A stretch of 64,000 nt of DNA from Janibacter limosus (GTDB taxonomy: Bacteria > Actinomycetota > Actinomycetes > Actinomycetales > Dermatophilaceae): contig NZ_CP036164.1 in the NCBI RefSeq assembly GCF_004295485.1, positions 2,728,001 through 2,792,000 on the forward strand. The letters are read 5' to 3'. The translations under genes were made by a program, and so were the position numbers. Shown one piece after another: positions 50,350 to 59,515 of this stretch. A model generated the notes under the pieces. It was not told the DNA's origin. It made no database searches and saw only the letters and a list, made by a program, of their open reading frames with translations. Within the stretch, counting starts at the first letter, position 1, and every line of letters starts with the position of its first letter.

Positions 50350-51420
50350 TCAGCCGGCGGCGACGACGGGGTCGACCGTCGTGCTGAGCTCGATCGGCTT
50401 CCTGAGGTCGTCCGGGTTCATACCTGACTCAGGTAGCTTGAGCATGGGCAGCGCCGTGCGGTACCGGATCTTCTCGCGGTCTGCCTCGGAGAGACCGAGG
50501 CCGTCCGTGAGGTCACCCTCGTGCACGTCGGCTCCGGAGAAGTTGTCGCCGTAGAGAACCTGCTCGACGCCGACCTCCTCGATGATCGCGCGGCGCATGT
50601 GCGGGCTGTGGATGTCCAGGTCGTAGAAGAAGTTCGAGTTGTACTCGATGAGGTCCTTCTTGTTCTTGCTGTCCGGGGCCATCGTCTTGTTGGTGAGGTT
50701 GAATCGGCCCAGCTGGAACGGCACGAAGCCACCACCGTGGGTGATGAGGACCTTGAGGTCGGGGAAGTCGTCGAGCACCCCGCCGTTGGTCAGGTTCCAG
50801 TAGAAGAGCGTCTCGTCGCTGTTCATGCCGACGATCGAGGTGGTGTCGAAGGGGTCATCGCAGGCGTTCTTGCCCCACGTCACCGACTGGTTGTAGCCGT
50901 GCACGAAGATCATGCAGTCGAGCTCGGACACCTTCTCCCACAGCGGGCGGAACGCCGGGTCGTTGACCTCGCGGCCACCGAAGTTGCGACCGCCCATCAT
51001 CAGGCCCTGGGCACCGAGCTCGGTCACCGAGCGCTCGAGCTCCTTCGCTGCCGCCACCGGGTCCTGGAGCGCCGCGTGCGCCCAGAAGTAGAAGCGGTCA
51101 GGGTTGTGCGAGCAGAACTCGGCCATCGAGTTGTTGGCGGTCTCGGCGTAGCGGACGGCGAAGTCGGTCTCGTAGTGGTACCCGACCATGTGCAGGGGCA
51201 TCGAGAGGATCATCTTGTCGATGCCGGCGGCGTCGATCGCGGCCAGGCGGGACTCCGGCTGCCAGCGCTCGAGCATCTCGTCGAGCGTCGCGGCAGTCTG
51301 ACGCTTGGTGCCAAGCTTCCAGTCACCGATCCGCAAGCCGTTGTCCCAGAACGGGCCCCAATGGTCGTGCTGGTTGAACAGGTCCTTGGTGAGCTGGTGC
51401 GCGTGCAGATCGATGAGCAT
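50350..51420 (-). CDS. Amidohydrolase family protein (decarboxylase-like)
   Basis: 356-aa metal-dependent TIM-barrel protein: H6 and H8 in MLIDLHAHQL, H in DCMIFVHGYNQSV, H in VLITHGGGFVPFQLGRF, and catalytic Asp in QVLYGDNFSG. This is the ACMSD/gamma-resorcylate decarboxylase branch, which suggests decarboxylation of an aromatic or ring-fission acid just before or after the dioxygenase step. First gene of the five-gene operon that includes the AAA/VWA module. Confidence 0.88.
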   Translation of the reverse strand: MLIDLHAHQLTKDLFNQHDHWGPFWDNGLRIGDWKLGTKRQTAATLDEMLERWQPESRLAAIDAAGIDKMILSMPLHMVGYHYETDFAVRYAETANNSMAEFCSHNPDRFYFWAHAALQDPVAAAKELERSVTELGAQGLMMGGRNFGGREVNDPAFRPLWEKVSELDCMIFVHGYNQSVTWGKNACDDPFDTTSIVGMNSDETLFYWNLTNGGVLDDFPDLKVLITHGGGFVPFQLGRFNLTNKTMAPDSKNKKDLIEYNSNFFYDLDIHSPHMRRAIIEEVGVEQVLYGDNFSGADVHEGDLTDGLGLSEADREKIRYRTALPMLKLPESGMNPDDLRKPIELSTTVDPVVAAG

Positions 51421-51458
51421 GTTCGGGTCCTCCTAGGGGCCGGGATGGGCTGGTCCCA

Positions 51459-51486
51459 TTTATGCACACGAGACACTTCTCGTCAA
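51459..51486 (-). promoter_or_regulatory. Promoter/operator of the amidohydrolase-dioxygenase-AAA operon
   Basis: Reverse strand -35 TTGACG (51481-51486), 16-bp spacer, -10 CATAAA (51459-51464). The spacer contains an inverted repeat ACGAG (51468-51472) / CTCGT (51479-51483), placed to block RNA polymerase when bound. Confidence 0.6.
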
Positions 51487-51541
51487 GACTGTCCATTCTG
51501 ACTATGGTGGGGCGCGAACCGTCGTGACGAGAGGACAACCC

Positions 51542-52534
51542 ATGCGATACGTGACCTTCGAGGTCCCCAGCCCGGTCGGCCCCATCGAGCGGGTCGGTGT
51601 CCTCGGCGCGTCGGGCAGCGTCATCGACATCAACCTGGCAGCTCGGCAGTACTACGCCGATCGCGTGGGGAGACGACGCGGTACAGCCATCGCGGACGCG
51701 CTCGTCCCCGCTGACCTGATCGCGCTCCTGGCCAACCTCGAGGTGGGGCAGGACGCGCTCCACCGAGTGCTCGACGACCTGCCGATCGAGGTCGGCAGGA
51801 CCGACGAGCAGGGCGGCACCCTCGTCCACGCGCTGGACTCCGTCCGGCTGTTCGCCCCCATCCCCAGGCCCGCCAGCATCCGCGACTGCTCCGCCTACGA
51901 GCAGCACGTTGCCGCGGCCTCCCGCGGCAGCGTCCCCAAGCGCTGGTACGACTTCCCCACCTACTACAAGGGCAACCCCTTCGCCGTCCTCGGACCGGAC
52001 ACGGTCGTGCCGGTCCCCGACGACTCGGAGAAGTGTGACTACGAGCTCGAGTACGCCGCGGTCATCGGCCGGTCGGGCCGCGACCTCAGTCCCGAGCAGG
52101 CGCTCGACCACATCGCGGGCTACCTGATCTTCAACGACGTCTCCGTCCGGGACGTGCAGTTCCGTGAGATGTCTGTGGGGCTCGGGCCGGCCAAGTCGAA
52201 GGACTTCGACGGATCCAACCTCTTCGGCCCGGCACTCGTCACACCCGACGAGTGGGACCCGCACGTGCACCACACGATGCAGGCCTTCGTCGATGACGAG
52301 GAGTGGAGCAGCGGGTCGACGACGACCATCCACTTCCCCGTCGAGGAGATCGTCGCCCACATCAGTCAGCGCGAGACCCTGCGCGTGGGCGACATCATCG
52401 GCACCGGCACCGTCGGCGGCGGGTGCGGGCTGGAGCTCGGCAAGTACCCCCCTCGCGGCTCGCGGGTCGAGCTGCGGATCGAGGGGCTCGGCAGCCTGGC
52501 CAACACCTGGGGCGACGCCCCAGGGGAGCGGTAG
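51542..52534 (+). CDS. FAH-family hydrolase/hydratase (copy C)
   Basis: 330-aa FAH-fold protein of the longer type: IRDCSAYEQHVAAASR, RWYDFPTYYKGNPFAVLGPD, metal glutamates in CDYELEYAAVIG, FNDVSVRDVQFREM, and AKSKDFDGSNLFGPALVTPD. It probably processes the ring-fission product downstream of the extradiol dioxygenase, from which it is divergent. ATG 51542 has GAGAGGAC upstream; an in-frame codon at 51524 is less well supported. Confidence 0.9.
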   Translation: MRYVTFEVPSPVGPIERVGVLGASGSVIDINLAARQYYADRVGRRRGTAIADALVPADLIALLANLEVGQDALHRVLDDLPIEVGRTDEQGGTLVHALDSVRLFAPIPRPASIRDCSAYEQHVAAASRGSVPKRWYDFPTYYKGNPFAVLGPDTVVPVPDDSEKCDYELEYAAVIGRSGRDLSPEQALDHIAGYLIFNDVSVRDVQFREMSVGLGPAKSKDFDGSNLFGPALVTPDEWDPHVHHTMQAFVDDEEWSSGSTTTIHFPVEEIVAHISQRETLRVGDIIGTGTVGGGCGLELGKYPPRGSRVELRIEGLGSLANTWGDAPGER

Positions 52535-52573
52535 ACGGTTGCGGGTGGGGAGGTCGTCCTTCCTGTGGTCATG

Positions 52574-52586
52574 TATGTGACACATA
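52574..52586. promoter_or_regulatory. Operator-like palindrome TATGTG-A-CACATA
   Basis: 6-1-6 palindrome 20 bp upstream of the TetR start, followed by a second inverted repeat ACTGTC (52595-52600) / GACAGT (52608-52613) that runs into the first codons. Both fit autoregulation by the TetR protein. A GATACT -10-like hexamer at 52592-52597 would give a near-leaderless transcript. Confidence 0.55.
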
Positions 52587-52606
52587 TTGGTGATACTGTC
52601 CTGTCC

Positions 52607-53203
52607 GTGACAGTTAACACCGGCACCCAGACCTGGGCACGCATCGTCGACGGTGCGCTGACCTCGCTCGCACGTCGCGGCCAGCACAAGTTCTCGATGA
52701 CCGATGTCTGTGCCGAGTCGGGAGTCTCCCGAGGCACGCTCTATCGCTACTTCGCCAGCCGCGAAGAGGTGCTCGACGCCATCGAGACCCGCCTCGACTC
52801 GAGCATGCGCGAGCACGTGACGGAGGCGATCGCGGCCGACGCGGCACTCGAGCACCGCGTCGAGGTCGTCTTCACGGCGATGTCGGCCCACTGGTCGGAC
52901 TTCCCGGCGCTCGAGCTGCTGGTCCAGACCGAGCCCGGCATGGTGCTGGAGCGGCTCGGTCACCACCTCGACAGCACCGTCGACTTCTTCCTCGACTGCC
53001 TGCACCCTGCCCTGGAGAAGGCGTCAGCGGTGCGCGACGGGAGCGTCACCGAGCGTGGTCTCGTCGAGCTGATGGTGCACAGCGCCGTGTCCGTCTGCCT
53101 GCTCGCCCCGGCATCCGACACGAGCCGATCGGCCCTCCTCCAGGACACGATGGCCGGCATCATCAGCGACGCGCCTACGGTCCGCCGCACTCTGGCCAGC
53201 TGA
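52607..53203 (+). CDS. TetR/AcrR family regulator (first of a tandem pair)
   Basis: 198-aa TetR regulator: helix-turn-helix FSMTDVCAESGVSRGTLYRY followed by FASREEVLDAIE, then an all-helical ligand domain. GTG 52607 is preferred because upstream in-frame starts lie inside the operator palindromes. The next gene has an almost identical DNA-binding helix. Candidate controller of the divergent and neighbouring catabolic operons. Confidence 0.9.
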   Translation: MTVNTGTQTWARIVDGALTSLARRGQHKFSMTDVCAESGVSRGTLYRYFASREEVLDAIETRLDSSMREHVTEAIAADAALEHRVEVVFTAMSAHWSDFPALELLVQTEPGMVLERLGHHLDSTVDFFLDCLHPALEKASAVRDGSVTERGLVELMVHSAVSVCLLAPASDTSRSALLQDTMAGIISDAPTVRRTLAS

Positions 53204-53222
53204 CTCTCCTAGGCTGCCACTC

Positions 53223-53822
53223 ATGAGCAGCCCCTCCTCGTCCGACACGACCGAGACCATCCTGGACGGCGCCATGCGCGCACTCGCGCGTCATGGCAGT
53301 GGGCTGTCGATGACGGACATCTGTCGCGAGTCCGGTGTCTCGCGCGGGACCCTCTACCGCTACTTCGCCAACCGCGAAGAGGTGCTGCAGGCCGTCAACG
53401 CCAAGATCCTCGAGGTCAACCGCGCCCTGTTCGACGCGGCGATCGCCGCGCGGCCCGATCCCGCTGACCGGGTCGAGGTGATGCTGCACACCATGCTCGA
53501 CTTCCCGAGCCTCTTCCCCCACATGAAGGTCCTCTTCGAGTACGAGCCCAAGGCCTCACTCGACTTCCTCCACAGGGAGGCCGACGGGGTCATCGCCAGC
53601 ATCGCCGGCTACCTCCGCCCGGCCCTTCCCAAGAGCCGACGCCGCGGGGCCCTGTCGGCGGAGGACGTCGCCGAGCTGCTCTACCGGCTCGTCACCTCTT
53701 CCTTCCTCATCCCGACATCGACGGCGGCCGAGGTCGAGGCGATCTTCATGCGGCTCTGGTCAGCGGTCGACCCGACGGCCACCCAGGGCGGCACGACGAG
53801 GGGGTCAGCCGCCGCCGACTGA
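53223..53822 (+). CDS. TetR/AcrR family regulator (second of a tandem pair)
   Basis: 199-aa TetR regulator with helix-turn-helix LSMTDICRESGVSRGTLYRY followed by FANREEVLQAVN, nearly the same as in the preceding gene, while the ligand-binding halves differ strongly. The two may bind the same or overlapping operators and respond to different pathway intermediates, or form heterodimers (inference). Convergent with the aldehyde dehydrogenase gene. Confidence 0.9.
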   Translation: MSSPSSSDTTETILDGAMRALARHGSGLSMTDICRESGVSRGTLYRYFANREEVLQAVNAKILEVNRALFDAAIAARPDPADRVEVMLHTMLDFPSLFPHMKVLFEYEPKASLDFLHREADGVIASIAGYLRPALPKSRRRGALSAEDVAELLYRLVTSSFLIPTSTAAEVEAIFMRLWSAVDPTATQGGTTRGSAAAD

Positions 53823-53846
53823 CCCCCTCTGACGACTCCCCCACCG

Positions 53847-55301
<1,455 letters not shown>

Positions 55302-55376
55302 TGACACTCCTTTGTGCACGGCAGGGCCTCAGGGTCCAGCGGCCCGGTGGTGGAACCGCACAACGGACTACACCTA

Positions 55377-55405
55377 TTGAACATGAATTGTCTTGTATGT
55401 ACATT
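55377..55405 (+). promoter_or_regulatory. Promoter upstream of SDR copy 1
   Basis: -35 TTGAAC (55377-55382), 17-bp spacer, -10 TACATT (55400-55405). The -35 hexamer and spacer length match the promoter at 29180. It drives the 13-codon frame at 55457 and the SDR at 55495. Confidence 0.6.
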
Positions 55406-55456
55406 GCAGGGGGTCCGCAACGTCGCGGGTACGAGCCTCTTTGAAAAGGATGTTTC

Positions 55457-55498
55457 ATGGGCAAAATGGATGGTCGCGTCGGGCTGACGGCGAAATGA
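55457..55498 (+). CDS. 13-codon leader peptide or SDR start remnant (candidate)
   Basis: ATG 55457 opens the frame MGKMDGRVGLTAK and stops at 55496-55498, overlapping the SDR start as ATGA. A good ribosome-binding site GAAAAGGA lies at 55443-55450, better than anything directly before the SDR ATG. MGKMDGRV resembles the usual N-terminus of an SDR. It may be a coupling leader or what remains of an SDR gene cut when the present SDR copy was placed here. Confidence 0.35.
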   Translation: MGKMDGRVGLTAK

Positions 55499-56301
55499 CC
55501 GGCACCGGGCTGCTCGCAGACAAGATCGCCCTCATCACCGGGGGCGGCGCAGGCATCGGTCGTGGCATCGTCACGCGCTTCCTCGCCGAGGGCGCGAAGG
55601 TCGTCGTGGCGGAGTACGACGAGGAGCGCTGCAGCACGCTCCGCGACGACTACGCGGGCAACGACTCCCTCCACGTCGTCCGCACCGACGTGCGGGAGAA
55701 GGAGCAGGTCCTGGCCGCCGTCCAAGCTGCCGTCGACACTTTCGGCGGTCTGGACATCCTGGTCAACAACGCCTTCACCCTCTCGCCACGGGTGCTCCTC
55801 GAGCACAAGACCGATGACATGCTCGACGGCACCCTGCACGCCGGCCTGTGGGCTGCATGGTGGGGCATGCAGGCAGCTCGGCCGATCATGGCCGAGCGCG
55901 GTGGCGGCGCGGTCGTCAACTTCTACTCGATCGACGTGGAGACCGCCGCCTGGCTCAACTCCGACTACGTCGTGACCAAGTCGGCCCTCCTCGGGCTGAC
56001 CCGCAGCTCGGCCCACGAGTGGGGCCGCTTCGGGATCCGGGTCAACTCGATCGCCCCGACCGCCATGGGTACCCACTTCAATGCCTTGGCCGCCGAGCAC
56101 CCCGGCTTCGCCGAGGCCTCCGCAGCACGCAAGCCCCTGGGCCGCAATGGTGACCCCGAGCTCGACATCGCCCCGGTCGTCGTCTTCCTCGCCTCCGAGA
56201 TGTCGCGCTTCGTGACCGGCGAGCTGATCCACGCCGACGGCGGGTTGCACATGCCCGGCTACGACTCGCGTCCCGCTGACCTCGGCGCGCTGGGCGGATG
56301 A
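55495..56301 (+). CDS. SDR family oxidoreductase, copy 1
   Basis: 268-aa short-chain dehydrogenase: TGGGAGIGRGIVTRFLAEGA, NAD-type acidic residue after strand 2 (VVVAEYDEE), NNAFTLSPRVLLEHKTDD, catalytic S-Y-K in NFYSIDVETAAWLNSDYVVT followed by KSA. Nearly identical to the gene at 62572-63378, with offset exactly 7077 bp and no indels. The ATG has no own Shine-Dalgarno; translation may depend on the short frame overlapping it. A limonene-epoxide-hydrolase-like gene follows. Confidence 0.92.
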   Translation: MTGTGLLADKIALITGGGAGIGRGIVTRFLAEGAKVVVAEYDEERCSTLRDDYAGNDSLHVVRTDVREKEQVLAAVQAAVDTFGGLDILVNNAFTLSPRVLLEHKTDDMLDGTLHAGLWAAWWGMQAARPIMAERGGGAVVNFYSIDVETAAWLNSDYVVTKSALLGLTRSSAHEWGRFGIRVNSIAPTAMGTHFNALAAEHPGFAEASAARKPLGRNGDPELDIAPVVVFLASEMSRFVTGELIHADGGLHMPGYDSRPADLGALGG

Positions 56302-56341
56302 GCGACCGCCGTGTGGTGCCCTTCGCCCCGGAAGGGAACCC

Positions 56342-56788
56342 ATGACTGATCACCACGAGCAGATGGTGCGAGGCTTCCTCGACGCGCTGCACGTGTCCGA
56401 CCCCGACTTCGCCGTGCTCACCGAGGGGCTGCTGGCAGAGGACGCGCGCTACGTGCCACTCCTCCCCCTTCGCGCACCCGTACGGGGCCGCGCCGCGATC
56501 CGCACCGAGCTGGAGCGACAGTACGACTTCTACACGGAGTGTCGCTGCGACATCATCGCGCTCGCGTCCGACGACCGATTCGTCTTCACCGAGCGTGTCG
56601 ACCGGGTGACGCTGCGTCGTGACGGTCGCGAAGTCGTCGTCCGGGTCTGCGGGGTCTTCGAGTTCGACGACCGCGGCCTGGTCACCAGCTGGCGCGAGTA
56701 CTACGACTCCGCCGACATGGCCGAGCAGCTGGGTCAGACACCGCAGGAGTTCGCCGACCACATGCGCTCGTACGCCCGGCCCCGCTGA
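56342..56788 (+). CDS. Limonene-epoxide hydrolase/NTF2-like protein
   Basis: 148-aa NTF2-fold protein. The block FTERVDRVTLRRDGRE and the later VFEFDDRGLVTSWREYYD resemble limonene-1,2-epoxide hydrolase, whose catalytic set is R-x-D plus the D of WRDYFD. R and D of ERVD are kept, but the last acid is E (WREYYD). It could open an epoxide or be a non-catalytic or isomerase relative. A truncated duplicate starts at 63419. Confidence 0.8.
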   Translation: MTDHHEQMVRGFLDALHVSDPDFAVLTEGLLAEDARYVPLLPLRAPVRGRAAIRTELERQYDFYTECRCDIIALASDDRFVFTERVDRVTLRRDGREVVVRVCGVFEFDDRGLVTSWREYYDSADMAEQLGQTPQEFADHMRSYARPR

Positions 56789-56843
56789 CCTCGTCAGGAA
56801 GGACCGGCTGATCAACCCGTGTGCGGCTCACCCGCACGGCCAG

Positions 56844-56871
56844 GGGCCGCGACCCGAGAGGGTTGCGGCCC
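56844..56871 (+). terminator. Terminator hairpin after the epoxide-hydrolase-like gene
   Basis: 12-bp stem with one G·T-type pair: GGGCCGCGACCC (56844-56855) / GGGTTGCGGCCC (56860-56871), loop 4 nt, followed by CTTCGTCATT. It separates the SDR pair from the importer operon. Confidence 0.78.
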
Positions 56872-56892
56872 TTCGTCATTCCTCGCTGATAC

Positions 56893-56925
56893 GCACTAGA
56901 CAGTTAGTGCACTATTTGCAATAGT
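56893..56925 (+). promoter_or_regulatory. Promoter/operators of the dipeptide-type importer operon
   Basis: -35 TAGACA (56897-56902), 17-bp spacer, -10 AATAGT (56920-56925). Two inverted repeats cover it: GCACTA-6-TAGTGC (56893-56910) and CTATT-TGC-AATAG (56912-56924). Strong sign of repressor control. Confidence 0.62.
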
Positions 56926-56980
56926 TGCCTGCAACCTACACACGCTGCCGAATCGACAGCGGGCCGACGAGAGGTACCAC

Positions 56981-58537
56981 GTGACTGACCTGACCCGACG
57001 CTCGATCCTTGCTGCGATTGCGCTCAGCACTCCCCTGGCCCTGGGCGCCTGCGGCGGCGACGACCCGACGGGCAGCACGGGTGCCGCCAAGGACGGCGGC
57101 GCGACCGGCGGGACGCTCACCTACGTCACCGGCCCGGAGCCGGTCGGCCTGGACCCGGCCAATCTGCAGATCACGGCGGGCAGCGGCCACGGTGGCCGTG
57201 GCTACGCGGTCTTCGGGATGCTGCTCGGCGTGGACTCCGAGAAGGGTGAGGTCGTCCCGGGCATCGCCGACTCGCTCGAGTCGACCACCGACCTGGCCAG
57301 CTGGACCCTCAAGCTCAAGGACGGCGTCAAGTTCACCGACGGCACCCCCTTCGACGCCGAAGCCGTCAAGTACAACTGGGAGCGCCACACCGACCCCAAG
57401 CTGGGATCGGTCCAAGCCTCCATCGCCGGACGCATCAAGTCGATGAAGGCTAGCGACGCGACCACGCTCGAGATCACCCTCAAGGAGCCCCTGGCCCAGT
57501 GGCCGTCCCTGGTAGCGGGCGGCCTGACCTTCATCGGCTCACCCAAGGCGCTCAAGGACAAGGGCAAGGAGTTCGCCGGCTCCCCGGTCGGCGCCGGCCC
57601 GTTCATCTTCGAGAGCTGGCGGCGCAATGATGCCGTCGAGTACAAGCCGAACCCTGACTACTACGCCGGCGCCCCCAAGCTCGAACACCTCACCATCCGC
57701 AGCGTGCCGGACGAGCAGCAGCGGGCCGACACGGTGACCTCGGGCTCCGACATGATCGCTCGCATCACCAACCCCCAGACCGCAGCCGACCTCAAGACCA
57801 ACGGCGCCACCGTGCACGTCGTCGACGTCAGCGGCGGGACGACCTTCATCATGAACTTCCAGAAGGCTCCCTTCGACGACGCGCGGGTTCGCGAGGCCCT
57901 GTGGCTCACCTTCGATCACAAGGACTACAACGAGACGGTCTTCGGTGGCAACGCCACGACGCCCACCAACTACTTCGCCGAGGGCTCGCCCTACTTCACC
58001 CCCGAGGTGAAGTTCCCCGAGCCGGATCTGGCGAAGGCCCAGCAGCTCATCGACGAGTACACCAAGGACAAGGGCTCCGTCTCCTTCTCGATCCAGACCC
58101 AACAGCCGGGTCCGGCCGAGTACCTCCAGCAGACCTTCCAGCAGCTCAAGGGGGTCAAGGTCAAGGTCGAGCAGCTAGCCGGCCCCACCCAGGTGGGCAA
58201 CGCGTTCTCCGGCAACTTCGTCGCCTCGACCCTGGGCATTCAGGTCGTCACACCCGCGCCCCAGTTCCACGATGAGTTCCGTACCGGCGGGAGCCGGAAC
58301 TTCGGCAAGTACTCGTCCGAAGTCGTCGACAAGGCCCTGGCCGAGATCGAAGCCAGCGCAGACCTTGACGAGCAGCGCAAGGGGTACGCGAAGGTCCAGG
58401 AGCAGCTCATCAAGGACCACGCCGAGATGATCACCGCTCGTGTCAACGGGATGGATGTCCTCAACGAAGGGGTCATCGTGCCCCAGTGGTTCTCGGACGG
58501 CATCCCGGCCCTTGACCGGGCGAGCGTGGGGAACTGA
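56981..58537 (+). CDS. Dipeptide/nickel-type ABC substrate-binding lipoprotein
   Basis: 518-aa type II (DppA/OppA-class) binding protein. The signal peptide is LTRRSILAAIALSTPLALGA followed by the lipobox cysteine; the RR pair suggests possible Tat export. Family blocks: LKDGVKFTDGTPFDAEAVKY and PVGAGPFIFESW. GTG 56981 with GAGAGG upstream. Relatives bind peptides, sugars, opines or aromatic-like organics; ligand unknown. First of five importer genes. Confidence 0.9.
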   Translation: MTDLTRRSILAAIALSTPLALGACGGDDPTGSTGAAKDGGATGGTLTYVTGPEPVGLDPANLQITAGSGHGGRGYAVFGMLLGVDSEKGEVVPGIADSLESTTDLASWTLKLKDGVKFTDGTPFDAEAVKYNWERHTDPKLGSVQASIAGRIKSMKASDATTLEITLKEPLAQWPSLVAGGLTFIGSPKALKDKGKEFAGSPVGAGPFIFESWRRNDAVEYKPNPDYYAGAPKLEHLTIRSVPDEQQRADTVTSGSDMIARITNPQTAADLKTNGATVHVVDVSGGTTFIMNFQKAPFDDARVREALWLTFDHKDYNETVFGGNATTPTNYFAEGSPYFTPEVKFPEPDLAKAQQLIDEYTKDKGSVSFSIQTQQPGPAEYLQQTFQQLKGVKVKVEQLAGPTQVGNAFSGNFVASTLGIQVVTPAPQFHDEFRTGGSRNFGKYSSEVVDKALAEIEASADLDEQRKGYAKVQEQLIKDHAEMITARVNGMDVLNEGVIVPQWFSDGIPALDRASVGN

Positions 58538-58555
58538 GCCCACCGAGGGCGTGCC

Positions 58556-59515
58556 ATGCGCTTCGCACACACAGCAGGCCGGGCAGTGCTGCGGCTGCTC
58601 CTGGTCATCGTCATCGTCAGCTTCGCAACCTCGTTGCTGCTGGACCTCGTCCCCGGGGACCCCGCGGTCGCACTGCTGGGCGAGACAGCGACTCCCGAGC
58701 AGGTCGCTGCGTTGCACCAGGAGCTACGGCTCGATGACCCGTTGGCGGTGAGGTACGTCGCCTGGGCCTCGCATGCCGCCCAAGGCGATCTCGGCAACTC
58801 GCTGGCAACCGGCGAGTCGGTGACCTCCGTCGTGCTGGACCGACTTCCCGTCACCGCCGAGCTGACCCTCCTGGCCATCATGCTGGCCGCCCTGATCGCG
58901 ATCCCCGTCGCCATCCTGGCTGCCTACCGACCTGAGGGTGTGGTGGACCGGGTGATGAACACGCTGACCTCGGGGTTCATCGCCTCGCCGCCGTTCCTCA
59001 CCGGTGTCTTCTTGATCTTCATCTTCGCCATCAAGGCAGACCTCGTCCCGCCGACCGGGTGGGCACCACTCTCCGAGGGGCTGGGGGACAACCTTCAGCG
59101 GGTGGTCCTCCCGGCGATCACATTGGCCCTGACCGAGGCTGCCATGTTCTACCGCGTGCTGCGATCGGACATGATCACGGTCCTTCGTGAGGACTACATC
59201 CTCAACGCCAGGGCCCGCGGTCTGCCGACCGGGTACATCTTGCTGCGGCATGCCCTGCGGCCTTCGTCGTTCTCGGTGCTCACGCTCTTTGGGCTCTCCG
59301 TGGGAAGGCTGCTGAGCGGGGCCGTGGTCATCGAGGTCCTCTTCGCCCTGCCGGGTCTGGGTCAGCTGCTCGTCAACTCGGTCCTGAGCCGAGATCTGCT
59401 CGTCGTCCAGGGGGTCGTGCTCTTCATGGCCGTGGCCTACGTGCTCATCAACCGACTGGTGGATGTGGGTTATGGGTTGTTGGACCCGCGCGTCCGAGAG
59501 GCGGCCGCCCGATGA
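58556..59515 (+). CDS. ABC transporter permease (DppB type)
   Basis: 319-aa inner-membrane permease with about six spans. DppB-family start AGRAVLRLLLVIVIVSFATS and LDLVPGDPAVALLGE. The EAA coupling loop is near YILNARARGLPTGYILLRHA. Overlaps the DppC-type gene by 4 bp. Confidence 0.93.
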   Translation: MRFAHTAGRAVLRLLLVIVIVSFATSLLLDLVPGDPAVALLGETATPEQVAALHQELRLDDPLAVRYVAWASHAAQGDLGNSLATGESVTSVVLDRLPVTAELTLLAIMLAALIAIPVAILAAYRPEGVVDRVMNTLTSGFIASPPFLTGVFLIFIFAIKADLVPPTGWAPLSEGLGDNLQRVVLPAITLALTEAAMFYRVLRSDMITVLREDYILNARARGLPTGYILLRHALRPSSFSVLTLFGLSVGRLLSGAVVIEVLFALPGLGQLLVNSVLSRDLLVVQGVVLFMAVAYVLINRLVDVGYGLLDPRVREAAAR

